From CAYPIE01 sp964410665 (GTDB lineage: Bacteria > Planctomycetota > Planctomycetia > Gemmatales > Gemmataceae), in NCBI GenBank assembly GCA_964410665.1, contig CAYPIE010000047.1:1-45559 (forward strand): a stretch of 45,559 bases of DNA, read 5' to 3'. The notes beneath the pieces are model-generated. The model searched no databases and was not told the DNA's origin. It saw nothing but the letters and a program-made list of their open reading frames with translations. Of the stretch, positions 15,694-24,139 are shown one piece after another (positions within the stretch are counted from its first letter, which is position 1; each line of letters starts with the position of its first letter). Position numbers and translations under genes: made by a program.

Positions 15694-17871
15694 ATGTCCA
15701 TCGCCGATCTGGAACAACGCATTCTGCAGGTGCTCACCAGCAAACACTACAAGCCGCTCAAGCCCAAGGCTTTGGCTGGCAAGATTGGAGTAGATCGGCC
15801 TGGGTATGCCGAGTTTCGCCGGGCGCTCAAGAACTTGTTTCGCCAGGGTCGAGCCCAACTGGGGAAGAATTCCACCGTCCGTGTCCCTGAGCCGCACGGC
15901 ACCGCCACCGGCCTCTTTCGCCGGCTTCCTTCGGGGGCGGGGATCGTGATGCCGCACAAGCATGATGCAGCAGGTACCTATGAAATCCTGATTCCTGCTG
16001 ATCATACCCACGATGCGGCCAACGGGGATGAAGTGTTGGTGCGGGTGGTGCGCAAGCCCAACCGGACCTATGCCACCGCCATGGGCGAGATCATGGAGGT
16101 CCTGGAGCGGGCGACCAGCCAGTTTGTCGGCACCTACTTTGAGCGTGATCGACAAGGCTATGTCCGGGTCGCCGGGACGGTGTTCAGCCACAGCGTCTGG
16201 GTCGGCGACCCGGGCAGCAAGGGTGCCAAGCCCGAGGATCAAGTGGTGATCGAAATGCTCCGCTTCCCCCGGGTGGGCGAGCGCGGCGAAGCGGTCATCA
16301 CCGAGGTCCTTGGCCCCGCCGGGGAACCGGGCGTAGATGCCCTGACCATCATCCGCACCTTTGGCCTGCCCGAGGCGTTTCGCGAGGAAGCCTTGCAGGA
16401 GGCTCGCGTGGCTTCCCAACAGTTCGATGAGAATTTCCTGGGTACCCGTCGAGATTTTACAGCTGATTGCATCATCACCATTGACCCTGTGGATGCTCGA
16501 GACTTTGACGATGCCATCAGCCTGGTCCGGGACGACCAGCGCGGGCACTGGCACCTGGGGGTGCATATTGCCGACGTGACGCACTTTGTGCCACCAGGCG
16601 GACCACTCGATCAAGAAGCCCGCAAACGCGGTACCAGTGTCTACTTGCCCGGCCGGGTGATCCCCATGCTTCCCGAGCTTATCTCCAACGGCCTGGCCAG
16701 CCTGCAACAGGACCGAGTGCGTTACGTCAAGACCGCCCTGATCGAGTTTGGCCTCCGAGGCGAGCGCATCAGCTACCGTTTTGTCGAGGGTGCCATCCGC
16801 GTGAAGCGACGCTTTACCTATGAACAGGTGCAAGCATTTCTCGATGACCCCACCCATATTGAGGTCGAAGAGGAGATCCGCGACCTGCTTGAGCGCATGC
16901 GCGAGCTGGCCATGATCTTGCGCAAACGCCGCTTTCATCGCGGGGCGTTGGAGCTCGAGATGCCCGAGCCGGTGCTCGACTATGATACAGCCGGTCGAGT
17001 GGTCGGGGCGCATTTCGCGACCCATGACGTCAGCCACCAGATCATTGAGGAGTTCATGCTGGCGGCGAACGAGGCGGTAGCCGACTTCTTTCGCGAGGAG
17101 GGGTTGGATACACTACGCCGCATTCACCCACCGCCCGAGCCACGCTCGCTGGAAGACTTTGCCGAGTTTGCCCGGATGCTCGGCTACAATGTGCAGCATG
17201 CCACCAGCCGCTTTGAGTTGCAGCGGCTATTGCGTGAGAGTATCCAGCGGGGGGAAGCCCCGGCGGTACACTTTGCCTTTTTACGTAGTCTCAAGCAGGC
17301 GGTGTACAGTCCCGAGCCGGAAGAGCACTATGCCTTGGCCAGCAATGACTACCTGCACTTCACTTCACCGATTCGGCGTTATCCCGATCTGATCGTGCAC
17401 CGTATGTTGGGTCAGTGGTTGCGCAAGAAGCGTCCGGCAGGCAACCTCGATGAGCTCAAGGCCCTGGCCAGCCATTGTAGCCGCACCGAACGTCGAGCGG
17501 AGAAGGCTGAGCGAGAGCTCGTAAAGCTAAAAATGTTAATGTTTCTATCTGAACAGATCGGCATGCAAGCCCCGGCGATCATCACCGGCGTGGCCGACTA
17601 CGGCTTCTATACCCAGCTGGAACGCTTTCCGATCGAGGGTTTGGTGCATATCAGCACCTTACACGATGACTTTTACGATTACGATGAGGCCGCGCATACC
17701 CTGCATGGCACCCGGCATCGTCGCCAGTACCGCCTGGGGGACAAGGTGGACGTCGAAGTGGTCCGGGTCGATGTGCAGCGGCGGCAGCTGGACCTGCGTG
17801 TGTTGGATCAACCAACCCAACCTGTCCACGTTCGTCGCCCCCGCAAAGGCGGCCGCCGTCGGCGCGGCTAG
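15694..17871 (+). CDS. rnr: Ribonuclease R (RNB-family 3'-5' exoribonuclease)
   Basis: A 725-residue RNase R. It has an N-terminal helix-turn-helix-like segment (about 1-65: ADLEQRILQVLTSKHYKPLK), cold-shock domains (RLPSGAGIVMPHK onward), and an RNB catalytic core. Core motifs are TIDPVDARDFDDAISL, with Asp264, Asp270, Asp272 and Asp273 forming the metal site, then LGVHIADVTHFVPPGGPLD, LPGRVIPMLPELISNGLASL and YALASNDYLHFTSPIRRYPD. A C-terminal S1 domain (IITGVADYGFYTQLERFPIE) and a basic tail (RRPRKGGRRRRG) follow. It degrades structured RNA processively from the 3' end using magnesium. The ATG at 15694 has GAGG six bases upstream; open frame before it lies in repeat DNA. The stop overlaps the stop of the convergent transporter gene in the palindrome CTAG. 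Confidence 0.96.
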   Translation: MSIADLEQRILQVLTSKHYKPLKPKALAGKIGVDRPGYAEFRRALKNLFRQGRAQLGKNSTVRVPEPHGTATGLFRRLPSGAGIVMPHKHDAAGTYEILIPADHTHDAANGDEVLVRVVRKPNRTYATAMGEIMEVLERATSQFVGTYFERDRQGYVRVAGTVFSHSVWVGDPGSKGAKPEDQVVIEMLRFPRVGERGEAVITEVLGPAGEPGVDALTIIRTFGLPEAFREEALQEARVASQQFDENFLGTRRDFTADCIITIDPVDARDFDDAISLVRDDQRGHWHLGVHIADVTHFVPPGGPLDQEARKRGTSVYLPGRVIPMLPELISNGLASLQQDRVRYVKTALIEFGLRGERISYRFVEGAIRVKRRFTYEQVQAFLDDPTHIEVEEEIRDLLERMRELAMILRKRRFHRGALELEMPEPVLDYDTAGRVVGAHFATHDVSHQIIEEFMLAANEAVADFFREEGLDTLRRIHPPPEPRSLEDFAEFARMLGYNVQHATSRFELQRLLRESIQRGEAPAVHFAFLRSLKQAVYSPEPEEHYALASNDYLHFTSPIRRYPDLIVHRMLGQWLRKKRPAGNLDELKALASHCSRTERRAEKAERELVKLKMLMFLSEQIGMQAPAIITGVADYGFYTQLERFPIEGLVHISTLHDDFYDYDEAAHTLHGTRHRRQYRLGDKVDVEVVRVDVQRRQLDLRVLDQPTQPVHVRRPRKGGRRRRG

Positions 17872-19472
17872 GTGACTTCCGGCGCAGTCAGGCCGCTGAG
17901 GCTCAGAACCAGGCCCTTGGCCAGAATGGTCAACAGCACGAGGGCCACCGGATAGACCGCGGCATAGCTCACCACGGGTATCTCGGAGTCGGTGCGACTA
18001 GTAATCACCCCTAAGCCCGGGGTCGAGGTCATGCCGCCACAAACTCCACCGAGGACTTGCAGCAAGTTCAGATGCATCACACTGTAAGCCAACAAGAAGC
18101 CACCTAGCATGGGCACCGCCGTGATGATGATCGCGGCCAAAGCGAGGGTCGCCCCATGTTGCTGAAGAACGAGCCACAGGTCTCCCCCGGCCCGCATGCC
18201 CGAGCTGGCCAGGAAAAACACGAGACCGAGTTCGGTCAATAGCAGCCGCGAAGCCTTGGGGATATGCCCGACGAGCGGGCCGATCCGGCCAAAGTGCCCC
18301 AGGATGAGGCCCACAAGCAGCGGTCCCCCGGCAAGACCCAAAGCCAATGTGTAGCCGGCCAGTTGGATCTCAATACTGCCGAGCATAATGCCCAACAACA
18401 GTCCCACTGTGATCGATACCAGATCCGTCTCAAAAAACAGTCGTTCACGGTGGCCGGCGAACGCGGCAAATCGCTGCAACCCTTCTGGCTCCCCGACGGC
18501 CGTCACTGCATCACCCAACTCCAGCACATCCGAGCCGCGGGGCACAAACTCAAAGTCATGCCGATTGACCCGGGCGATCGTCACCCCAAAACGAGAGAGG
18601 AGTTTTAGTTCGGCAAGCGACTTGCCCACCACTTCGCGAGAGACGACCACGGTCATGCGTTGCCGCACGGTGTCGAGAATGGTATCGGTCTGTTCACACT
18701 GACGGCCGAGTACCTCGACCACCTGTCGCGTCTCCTCGGGGGTGCCGACCACCAGCAGCTTTTGCCCGAGTTGCAGGGTAAAGTCGGCGGGGATGGGTTG
18801 GAATAGATTGCCGTGCAACACCCGAGACACCTGACAATTCGCCTCGGTCAGGATGTCCAAGCTACTAAGGCGGCGCCCCACAATGGCCGGATTGAGCACC
18901 TCGACGATGGTGTGAGTGATCGGGACGCCATAGACCCCCTTGGGATCCTGCTGGCCGAGCTGGTCGAGGTTGACCCTAAGCAGCGCGGGCAGTAGCTGCA
19001 CAAAAAACACCACGCCGAGGACGCCAAAGGGATAGGCCAGACCGAAACCCACCGCCACCTGCGATTCGACCGGAGAAGCTTCCAAAGCCGCGGCCAACGC
19101 CGGTGTGCTGGTCATCGACCCGCCGAACAGACCGACCGCAAGGTCCACCGGGATGTGGAACATTCGGGCCAACAGCCAGGTGGTCGCCGCCCCCAGACCG
19201 ACGATCAAGATCGCCACCACCACCAGCCGTTTGCCATGTCGCTGTAAGATCGGTAGAAAACTCGGCCCGGTGCCAATACCAAGACAGAACACAAACAACA
19301 CCAGGCCTAGGTCGCCGACGAAAGCGGAGCAGCTATAACCCAAGTGGCCCATCCCCAGAGCGACAAAGATGACGCCCGAGGAGCCAAGCGAAAGGTTGCG
19401 ATACTCGAGCCGACCAATGCCGAGTCCCAGTGCGATCGTAAAAAAAAGCACGCTGAGTTGTTGATCGAGCAT
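17868..19472 (-). CDS. AspT/YidE/YbjL-family transporter with RCK_C domains
   Basis: A 534-residue membrane protein built as two repeated five-to-six-helix halves around a cytoplasmic loop. Each half carries the family motif, GGSMTSTPALAAALEAS in the first and GGVCGGMTSTPGLGVITSRT in the second, as in aspartate:alanine exchanger AspT. The central loop has two TrkA-C/RCK_C-like domains (CQVSRVLHGNLFQPIPADFT and VVVSREVVGKSLAELKLLSR), as in the YidE/YbjL branch, probably for ligand sensing. The ATG at 19472 is preferred to one 19 codons upstream because the first membrane helix follows it directly. The substrate is unknown. The gene converges on RNase R with stop codons overlapping in CTAG. Confidence 0.9.
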   Translation of the reverse strand: MLDQQLSVLFFTIALGLGIGRLEYRNLSLGSSGVIFVALGMGHLGYSCSAFVGDLGLVLFVFCLGIGTGPSFLPILQRHGKRLVVVAILIVGLGAATTWLLARMFHIPVDLAVGLFGGSMTSTPALAAALEASPVESQVAVGFGLAYPFGVLGVVFFVQLLPALLRVNLDQLGQQDPKGVYGVPITHTIVEVLNPAIVGRRLSSLDILTEANCQVSRVLHGNLFQPIPADFTLQLGQKLLVVGTPEETRQVVEVLGRQCEQTDTILDTVRQRMTVVVSREVVGKSLAELKLLSRFGVTIARVNRHDFEFVPRGSDVLELGDAVTAVGEPEGLQRFAAFAGHRERLFFETDLVSITVGLLLGIMLGSIEIQLAGYTLALGLAGGPLLVGLILGHFGRIGPLVGHIPKASRLLLTELGLVFFLASSGMRAGGDLWLVLQQHGATLALAAIIITAVPMLGGFLLAYSVMHLNLLQVLGGVCGGMTSTPGLGVITSRTDSEIPVVSYAAVYPVALVLLTILAKGLVLSLSGLTAPEVT

Positions 19473-19686
19473 CCCGCGTGATCCCCTACCGGCCGTCGAG
19501 CATCCGGCGGAAGGTCGGGCAGCTGACACGGACTGACAGGCCCTTATATGCCCGGCGAGTGCGCTTTCGCCCTTCCGCCACCTGTTCTAGTGGGATAGTT
19601 TAGAGACTTTCACACGGCCGGCACGATCGGTTGGCGGTCCCTCTCAGAAGTTTCATGAACCCAGCGCGCGGGAGTTGCGATCTCGG

Positions 19687-20925
19687 ATGGATCACTTTGT
19701 CACCCACTTAGAAAGTGCCCTCGATGGCACCCGCTTACCCCCCGATCATTTACACACCTTACATGCCGGTCGCCCCCTCTGGGTGCGTTACGACTTAGAC
19801 GCCGTCCGCCAGGCAGTCACACCGGAGGCCATTGCGCACCGTCCGCCCAGTCTGTGGCGCTATCGCGAACTCCTGCCGCTGCCCACCACCGAGGATCCGG
19901 TCACGCTCGGCGAGGGCATGTCCCCGTTACTCGAGTGCCCGCGTTTAGCCGCGCAGATGGGCTTTTCCCAGCTCTGGATCAAGGACGAGTCGCAACTGCC
20001 CACGGGGAGCTTCAAGAGTCGTGGGCAGACCTTGGCGGTCAGCATGGCTCGCTACCTAGGCGTGAAGCGACTTGCCCTGCCGACGGCCGGCAATGCCGGG
20101 GGCGCCATGGCGGCCTATGCCGCCCGAGCGGGGCTGCCAGCATTTGTGTTCATGCCCGAAGACACACCCATCGTCAATCAGATGGAGGCTTATTTGTTCG
20201 GCGCGACGGTGTTCAAGGTCAACGGTCTGATCAACGACTGTGGTGCCATTGTCCGGGCCGGGGTCGAACGGATGGGTTGGCTGGATGTCTCGACTCTAAA
20301 GGAGCCATATCGCCTCGAGGGAAAAAAGACTATGGGACTCGAGCTGGCCGAGCAACTCAGCTGGCAGCTCCCCGAGGTCATCCTGTATCCCACGGGAGGT
20401 GGTACCGGCCTGATCGGTATGTGGAAGGCGTTCCAGGAGTTGGCTGAGCTAGGCTGGCTGCAGAGTCGAACCATGCCGCGTCTCTATGCCTGTCAGAGTG
20501 ATGGTTGTGCCCCGATTGTGCGTGCCTTCACGACCGGCGAACGCTTTGCCGAGCCGTTTGCCAACGCCCACACAGTGGCCAGCGGGTTGAGGGTACCGGT
20601 CGCGGTGGGAGATTTCATGATGCTCGATGCGATCCGTGCCAGCGGTGGTCAAGCCGTGGCTGGCGAAGAGACTTCCATCGTCCGCTGGATGGGCCAAGCC
20701 GGGCGGGCCGAGGGAATTAGCCTGTGTCCCGAGACGGCCATCTGCCTGGACGCTTTGGACAAGTTGCGTGCGGCCAACGAAGTCGAGCCCAACGAGCGGG
20801 TGGTGATCTTTAATACTGGAGCTGCACAAAAATATCTGGAAGCGATACCCTTTGAACTTCCTTCCCTGGATCGGCATGCCCCGGCCGAGCAACTCTGGGC
20901 GACAATTACGGAAGCGAACGCATAA
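19687..20925 (+). CDS. Threonine synthase-like PLP enzyme
   Basis: A 412-residue fold-type II PLP enzyme of the threonine synthase/threonine dehydratase group. The PLP lysine is Lys110 in LPTGSFKSRG. The asparagine loop is in PTAGNAGGAMAAYAARAG, the phosphate-binding loop is PTGGGTGLIG (235-244), and the cofactor-side residues near the end are VIFNTGAAQKYLE. Threonine synthase (ThrC) converts O-phosphohomoserine to threonine. The TGSFKSRG and TGGGTG motifs and the length fit ThrC of the archaeal/plant type, though a related lyase cannot be excluded, so no symbol is given. The ATG at 19687 has GGGAG about 15 bases upstream; an alternative TTG at 19675 is too close to it. A TfoX-C gene follows by 18 bp. 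Confidence 0.88.
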   Translation: MDHFVTHLESALDGTRLPPDHLHTLHAGRPLWVRYDLDAVRQAVTPEAIAHRPPSLWRYRELLPLPTTEDPVTLGEGMSPLLECPRLAAQMGFSQLWIKDESQLPTGSFKSRGQTLAVSMARYLGVKRLALPTAGNAGGAMAAYAARAGLPAFVFMPEDTPIVNQMEAYLFGATVFKVNGLINDCGAIVRAGVERMGWLDVSTLKEPYRLEGKKTMGLELAEQLSWQLPEVILYPTGGGTGLIGMWKAFQELAELGWLQSRTMPRLYACQSDGCAPIVRAFTTGERFAEPFANAHTVASGLRVPVAVGDFMMLDAIRASGGQAVAGEETSIVRWMGQAGRAEGISLCPETAICLDALDKLRAANEVEPNERVVIFNTGAAQKYLEAIPFELPSLDRHAPAEQLWATITEANA

Positions 20926-20943
20926 TCAGGTAGGCATTCGGAT

Positions 20944-21198
20944 ATGATTGACCTTCCAAATCTCGGTCCGAGCTCGGCGATGTGGCTACGCGAGATAGGC
21001 ATTACCACACGTGCCCAGCTGGAACAGCTGGGGGTGGTAGCTGCGTATCTGATGGTCGAGCAGGCGGGGTATCGGCCATCGCTAAACCTGCTTTGGGCCA
21101 TGGCAGCGGGCCTGGAGGGTCGTCACTGGACAACCCTGTCGGCCGAGCAGAAGCAGCGATTACGGGCAGAGTTGACAGCTCTTCGCGAAGGAAGCTAA
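20944..21198 (+). CDS. Stand-alone TfoX C-terminal domain protein
   Basis: An 84-residue protein that is essentially only the TfoX/Sxy C-terminal domain: LPNLGPSSAMWLREIGITTR, AQLEQLGVVAAYLMVEQAGY, RPSLNLLWAMAAGLEGRHWT. The LPNLGP start and NLLWAMxxxLxGxxW block are typical. The domain is helical with a helix-hairpin-helix-like core. In gamma-proteobacteria, full-length TfoX controls competence, but lone C-terminal domains are widespread and of unknown role. The gene begins 18 bp after the threonine synthase-like gene with an AGG-type ribosome site, so they are probably co-transcribed. It ends four bp before the stop of the convergent exported-protein gene. Confidence 0.88.
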   Translation: MIDLPNLGPSSAMWLREIGITTRAQLEQLGVVAAYLMVEQAGYRPSLNLLWAMAAGLEGRHWTTLSAEQKQRLRAELTALREGS

Positions 21199-21202
21199 CC
21201 TC

Positions 21203-23185
21203 TTATTCTTCATCGGGCAATTGCGCTTCTCCCTTGGGCGTTTCCTTGTCCGACGCAATGAACTGAGTGACTTCACCCAACAATTCGCTAAATTCGGTTA
21301 ACGTTTTTTGGAATTGCTCACCCTTTTGGGGGTCAGACGGCTGATCCAGCTGTTCCGCCAGGGGCTGGGCAAGTTTAACGGCCACCAAATCAAACTTGCG
21401 TAAGGTCAAGCGGTCCCCGACGGCCTTGCACTTGGCCACCGCCTTTTTGAGTTTGGGCAGCAGGGCTTGCAAACCTTCCAGCGAATCAACCTTGGGCAGT
21501 TGCTGGTAGATCAGCGCTCGGGCGTCACCATGCTCAGGATCTGTAATCTTCCAATCGGCCACCAGCTGCTCACGCATCGCTTGAACCGATTTCTGGGGCG
21601 CCTCGCCAAGGATTTCATCGTAAATTTTGATTACTTGATCATACTCGGCCTGCTCCCATTGCAACTTGGCCTCCTGAAGCTTGCGGTTGAGGCGTTTGTC
21701 TCGATCGGAGATATCGACAGCGGCCTCTTGTTTGATCACCTTTTTTAGTGCCTCGAGGTGATCACCAAGTTCTTGAATCTTCTTGTGGAGGCTTTCCAGT
21801 TGCTGCCTGCTGACGTCACGATAGTTGGCGGCGGCCTGGCGAGGGATAGTCCGATCCAACTGGTCGAGTTTGCCGCGTAAACGTTGTGCTTCTCGGGTTA
21901 ATGCCTTGAATTCGCGCTGGCCGAACTGCTCTGCCCGGGAATTGTCCTTGAGTTTGGTTTCCAGGGCTTCAAGATCGACAAAGATCTGCGTCTGCCAGAC
22001 CCGCGCGTCGACGATCTCCCGATACAGGTCGCGATAGGCGCGGCGATTCCGCAAGCGTTCCTCCTCCCCTTCCTCGAGTGTAAAGGGGATCTGCACCAAA
22101 CGATCGCCGAGGACGGGAATGGGCAACTGAAGACGTGGACGATCCCCCACTTGGACGCTAGCAAATGCCAAGTGGGTATAGGGATGCGTGGAAACAAAGC
22201 GATCGCTTTCCCGCTCAGCCTCATCGCGTGGGGAGTCCGGACCGGTAAAGCTATGTTCGCGCAAACGAAGTCGCACAATCGGATCGATGACCGGCCGCTG
22301 GGTACTACGATCAACCAGTTGAACCTGAAGCTGCTCGGTCCCGGTACCAAGCTTGACACACTGGTAACCCGCCACGCGGCCACCGCGGCGGAGCTTCACC
22401 TTGGGATAGAGCTTGGCCAGACAGTGGCCATTGTCGGCTTCCTCGACCACCTGCAGAACCACAAACGGGACGGCTTCGCCTATGGTGGGAGCCGCCTGGT
22501 CGCGAGCCTGAACACCGCCCAAGACGTCGAAGGTGCTACGTTTGCGCACGGGTCGTCGCATTTCGACCAGTGCAAACACCTCACCGCGTTTGGGCCGCAG
22601 TCCTTCGGGCAAGTTTTGTACTTTCCCGGACAGATCGATGCGCACCCGATTGGGATCCTGGATCGGAAATTGGGGGGTACCGACCAGGCCAAAGTCCTTG
22701 AGCAATAACAGTGCCAGGATGCGACTGACCTGAGCCCGTTCAGGGGTCTGTGCTTGCCGCACCATGGGGGTATTGAAACCGGTTTGGCCATCATGTTGCC
22801 GGGTACCTAGGTGATAGCGGCCTTGGCGGAAGTCGAGTTGCACAAAATGGGTCTTTTGCGCTTCGACTTGTTGATAGTTGTCAAAAATCGCGAAGCCCTG
22901 CTGATCGAACTCCTGCCAGCGTTTCGGCCAACGTTTTGCCTCGGCGGGGTCGAGGACAACGACCTCGACCGGTATCAGCGGAGCCAGGATGGAGCGCAGC
23001 TGGAAGGCGACCTCGGTCCGAACCTGGTTCCGGAAGTAGGGTGTGAACGGCCCGGTCGGGGCAAAGCGTAGCACGACCACCAGCTTCTGCGCTGCTAGGT
23101 CGGAAAGCGGCGGTTGTGCCCGAGCCGGGGCCAAGCTCAGCCAAGTCAGAGCCAATCCAAGGAATACGCATGTAAGTCGGTGCAT
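21203..23185 (-). CDS. Exported coiled-coil protein of unknown function
   Basis: A 660-residue protein I cannot assign to a named family. A signal peptide is clear (MHRLTCVFLGLALTWLSLAP, cleavage after ARA). The N-terminal third contains KLVVVLRFAPTGPFTPYFRN, RSILAPLIPVEVVVLDPAEA and a segment with NRVRIDLSGKVQNLPEGLRP, perhaps a beta-rich domain. The middle has charged RLRLREHSFTGPDSPRDEAE and two short beta segments. From about residue 410 to the end it is a long helical, coiled-coil region with a TPR-like stretch (EQAEYDQVIKIYDEILGEAP). The ATG at 23185 was chosen for the signal peptide and a GGAG about 12 bases upstream; the frame is open for 31 further codons upstream. It lies head-to-head with the tRNA gene and tail-to-tail with the TfoX-C gene. 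Confidence 0.75.
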   Translation of the reverse strand: MHRLTCVFLGLALTWLSLAPARAQPPLSDLAAQKLVVVLRFAPTGPFTPYFRNQVRTEVAFQLRSILAPLIPVEVVVLDPAEAKRWPKRWQEFDQQGFAIFDNYQQVEAQKTHFVQLDFRQGRYHLGTRQHDGQTGFNTPMVRQAQTPERAQVSRILALLLLKDFGLVGTPQFPIQDPNRVRIDLSGKVQNLPEGLRPKRGEVFALVEMRRPVRKRSTFDVLGGVQARDQAAPTIGEAVPFVVLQVVEEADNGHCLAKLYPKVKLRRGGRVAGYQCVKLGTGTEQLQVQLVDRSTQRPVIDPIVRLRLREHSFTGPDSPRDEAERESDRFVSTHPYTHLAFASVQVGDRPRLQLPIPVLGDRLVQIPFTLEEGEEERLRNRRAYRDLYREIVDARVWQTQIFVDLEALETKLKDNSRAEQFGQREFKALTREAQRLRGKLDQLDRTIPRQAAANYRDVSRQQLESLHKKIQELGDHLEALKKVIKQEAAVDISDRDKRLNRKLQEAKLQWEQAEYDQVIKIYDEILGEAPQKSVQAMREQLVADWKITDPEHGDARALIYQQLPKVDSLEGLQALLPKLKKAVAKCKAVGDRLTLRKFDLVAVKLAQPLAEQLDQPSDPQKGEQFQKTLTEFSELLGEVTQFIASDKETPKGEAQLPDEE

Positions 23186-23288
23186 AGCCGATTCCACTCC
23201 CGCAAGGCGCTGCACGCAGGAAACCCGGGCGAAAGACTTGATCATTTTATCGGCCTGAGAGTGCCGAGAAAATCCCACCGGCAGAACG

Positions 23289-23317
23289 TTGACAGACGAG
23301 TCGGCAAGCGATAGCGT
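23289..23317 (+). promoter_or_regulatory. Candidate sigma-70-type promoter of tRNA-Ala
   Basis: A perfect -35 TTGACA (23289-23294) is followed by a 17-base spacer and a weaker -10 TAGCGT (23312-23317). Initiation would fall about nine bases before the tRNA 5' end, normal for a tRNA transcript. The -10 matches the consensus at only three of six positions. Confidence 0.5.
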
Positions 23318-23333
23318 AACATTCTTACTTCAT

Positions 23334-23406
<73 letters not shown>

Positions 23407-23413
23407 CTCATCC

Positions 23414-23456
23414 AAACCCCTTCCGTAGCAAGTACTTACGGAAGGGGTTTTTGTTT
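23414..23456 (+). terminator. Intrinsic terminator downstream of tRNA-Ala
   Basis: A 14-bp inverted repeat, AAACCCCTTCCGTA (23414-23427) and TACGGAAGGGGTTT (23437-23450), encloses a nine-base loop. It is followed by TTTTTGTTT (23448-23456). The flanking ATCC/GGAT can extend the stem further. It ends the tRNA transcript and, because the repeat is nearly symmetric and A-rich on the other side, could act in both directions. Confidence 0.92.
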
Positions 23457-23551
23457 GGATGAGGCTTCGATTGTCCCCGTTGGTACAGCCCTACCAACGG
23501 ACGCTGTTGGCAGTCTTCCCAGAGAAGGGGCAAAAACAATCGGCGGGGGTG

Positions 23552-23760
23552 GCCGACTTGGTGAGCCCATCGGATCAAGGTGGTGTCATCTCTGGGACGC
23601 GTTCGCATTAGACGCGGCAGAACGGCCGTAGGACGAGGCTGTCTTGGACAACGTACTCGGCCTAGGCATAACTCCAGCCATAGACATAGACGCGCATGAG
23701 CACCAGCATGCGGAGTATCACCTCGACGGGGGTCGAAGGGGGTCCCGGGTCCGCGTGCCC
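23552..23760 (-). pseudogene. Transposase fragment with stops and a frameshift
   Basis: Read on the minus strand, this stretch gives GPPSTPVEVILRMLVLMRVY and VYGWSYA, then TAG (23662-23664), AEYVVQDSLVLRPFCRV, TAA (23608-23610), CERVP, and after a one-base shift DDTTLIRWAHQVG (23590-23552). The order STPVEVxLRML, YGWSY, DSLVLRxFCRV, PDDTTLIRWA is that of the N-terminal part of an IS5/IS1182-like transposase. Two stops, a frameshift and absence of the rest of the protein show a dead fragment. No terminal inverted repeats were recognised. Its position beside a tRNA gene fits an old insertion, but only the fragment is certain. Confidence 0.78.
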
Positions 23761-24139
23761 GGATGACGGCCGGCGAGCTCCTCACGCAGGGTTCCGAGTC
23801 CTCCCCCTCGCCTCACCAAACTTGCCGCATCGTTTGCCACGTCGGGTTTATCTCTCACGCTTTCCTGACCTTTCTACTTTCTCAAATCTCTGCCCGGCGA
23901 CGTAACGCCAATCGGTTACGATCATCGAACCTATGGCTCCTTCCAACGCGAATCAAGCAGCAGTGTTTTCCGTCAAACAGTTACCCGTTCACCAGCTTGC
24001 CTCGAATTGCATAGGGAATGGCGGGCGTTTCGGCCAATTGGTCATGATGGGGATGCGAGCATTCGTTCGCCCGGAATTGGCGGCGTTGCACAAAAATCCT
24101 CTGGAACAAACGAGCGACCAGCCTCGGAGGAAATCCACG

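Noticed and set aside
15610..17037. A 475-residue open frame on the minus strand
   Set aside because: It is antisense to the RNase R gene, has no recognisable domain, and is explained by GC-rich codon bias of the real gene.
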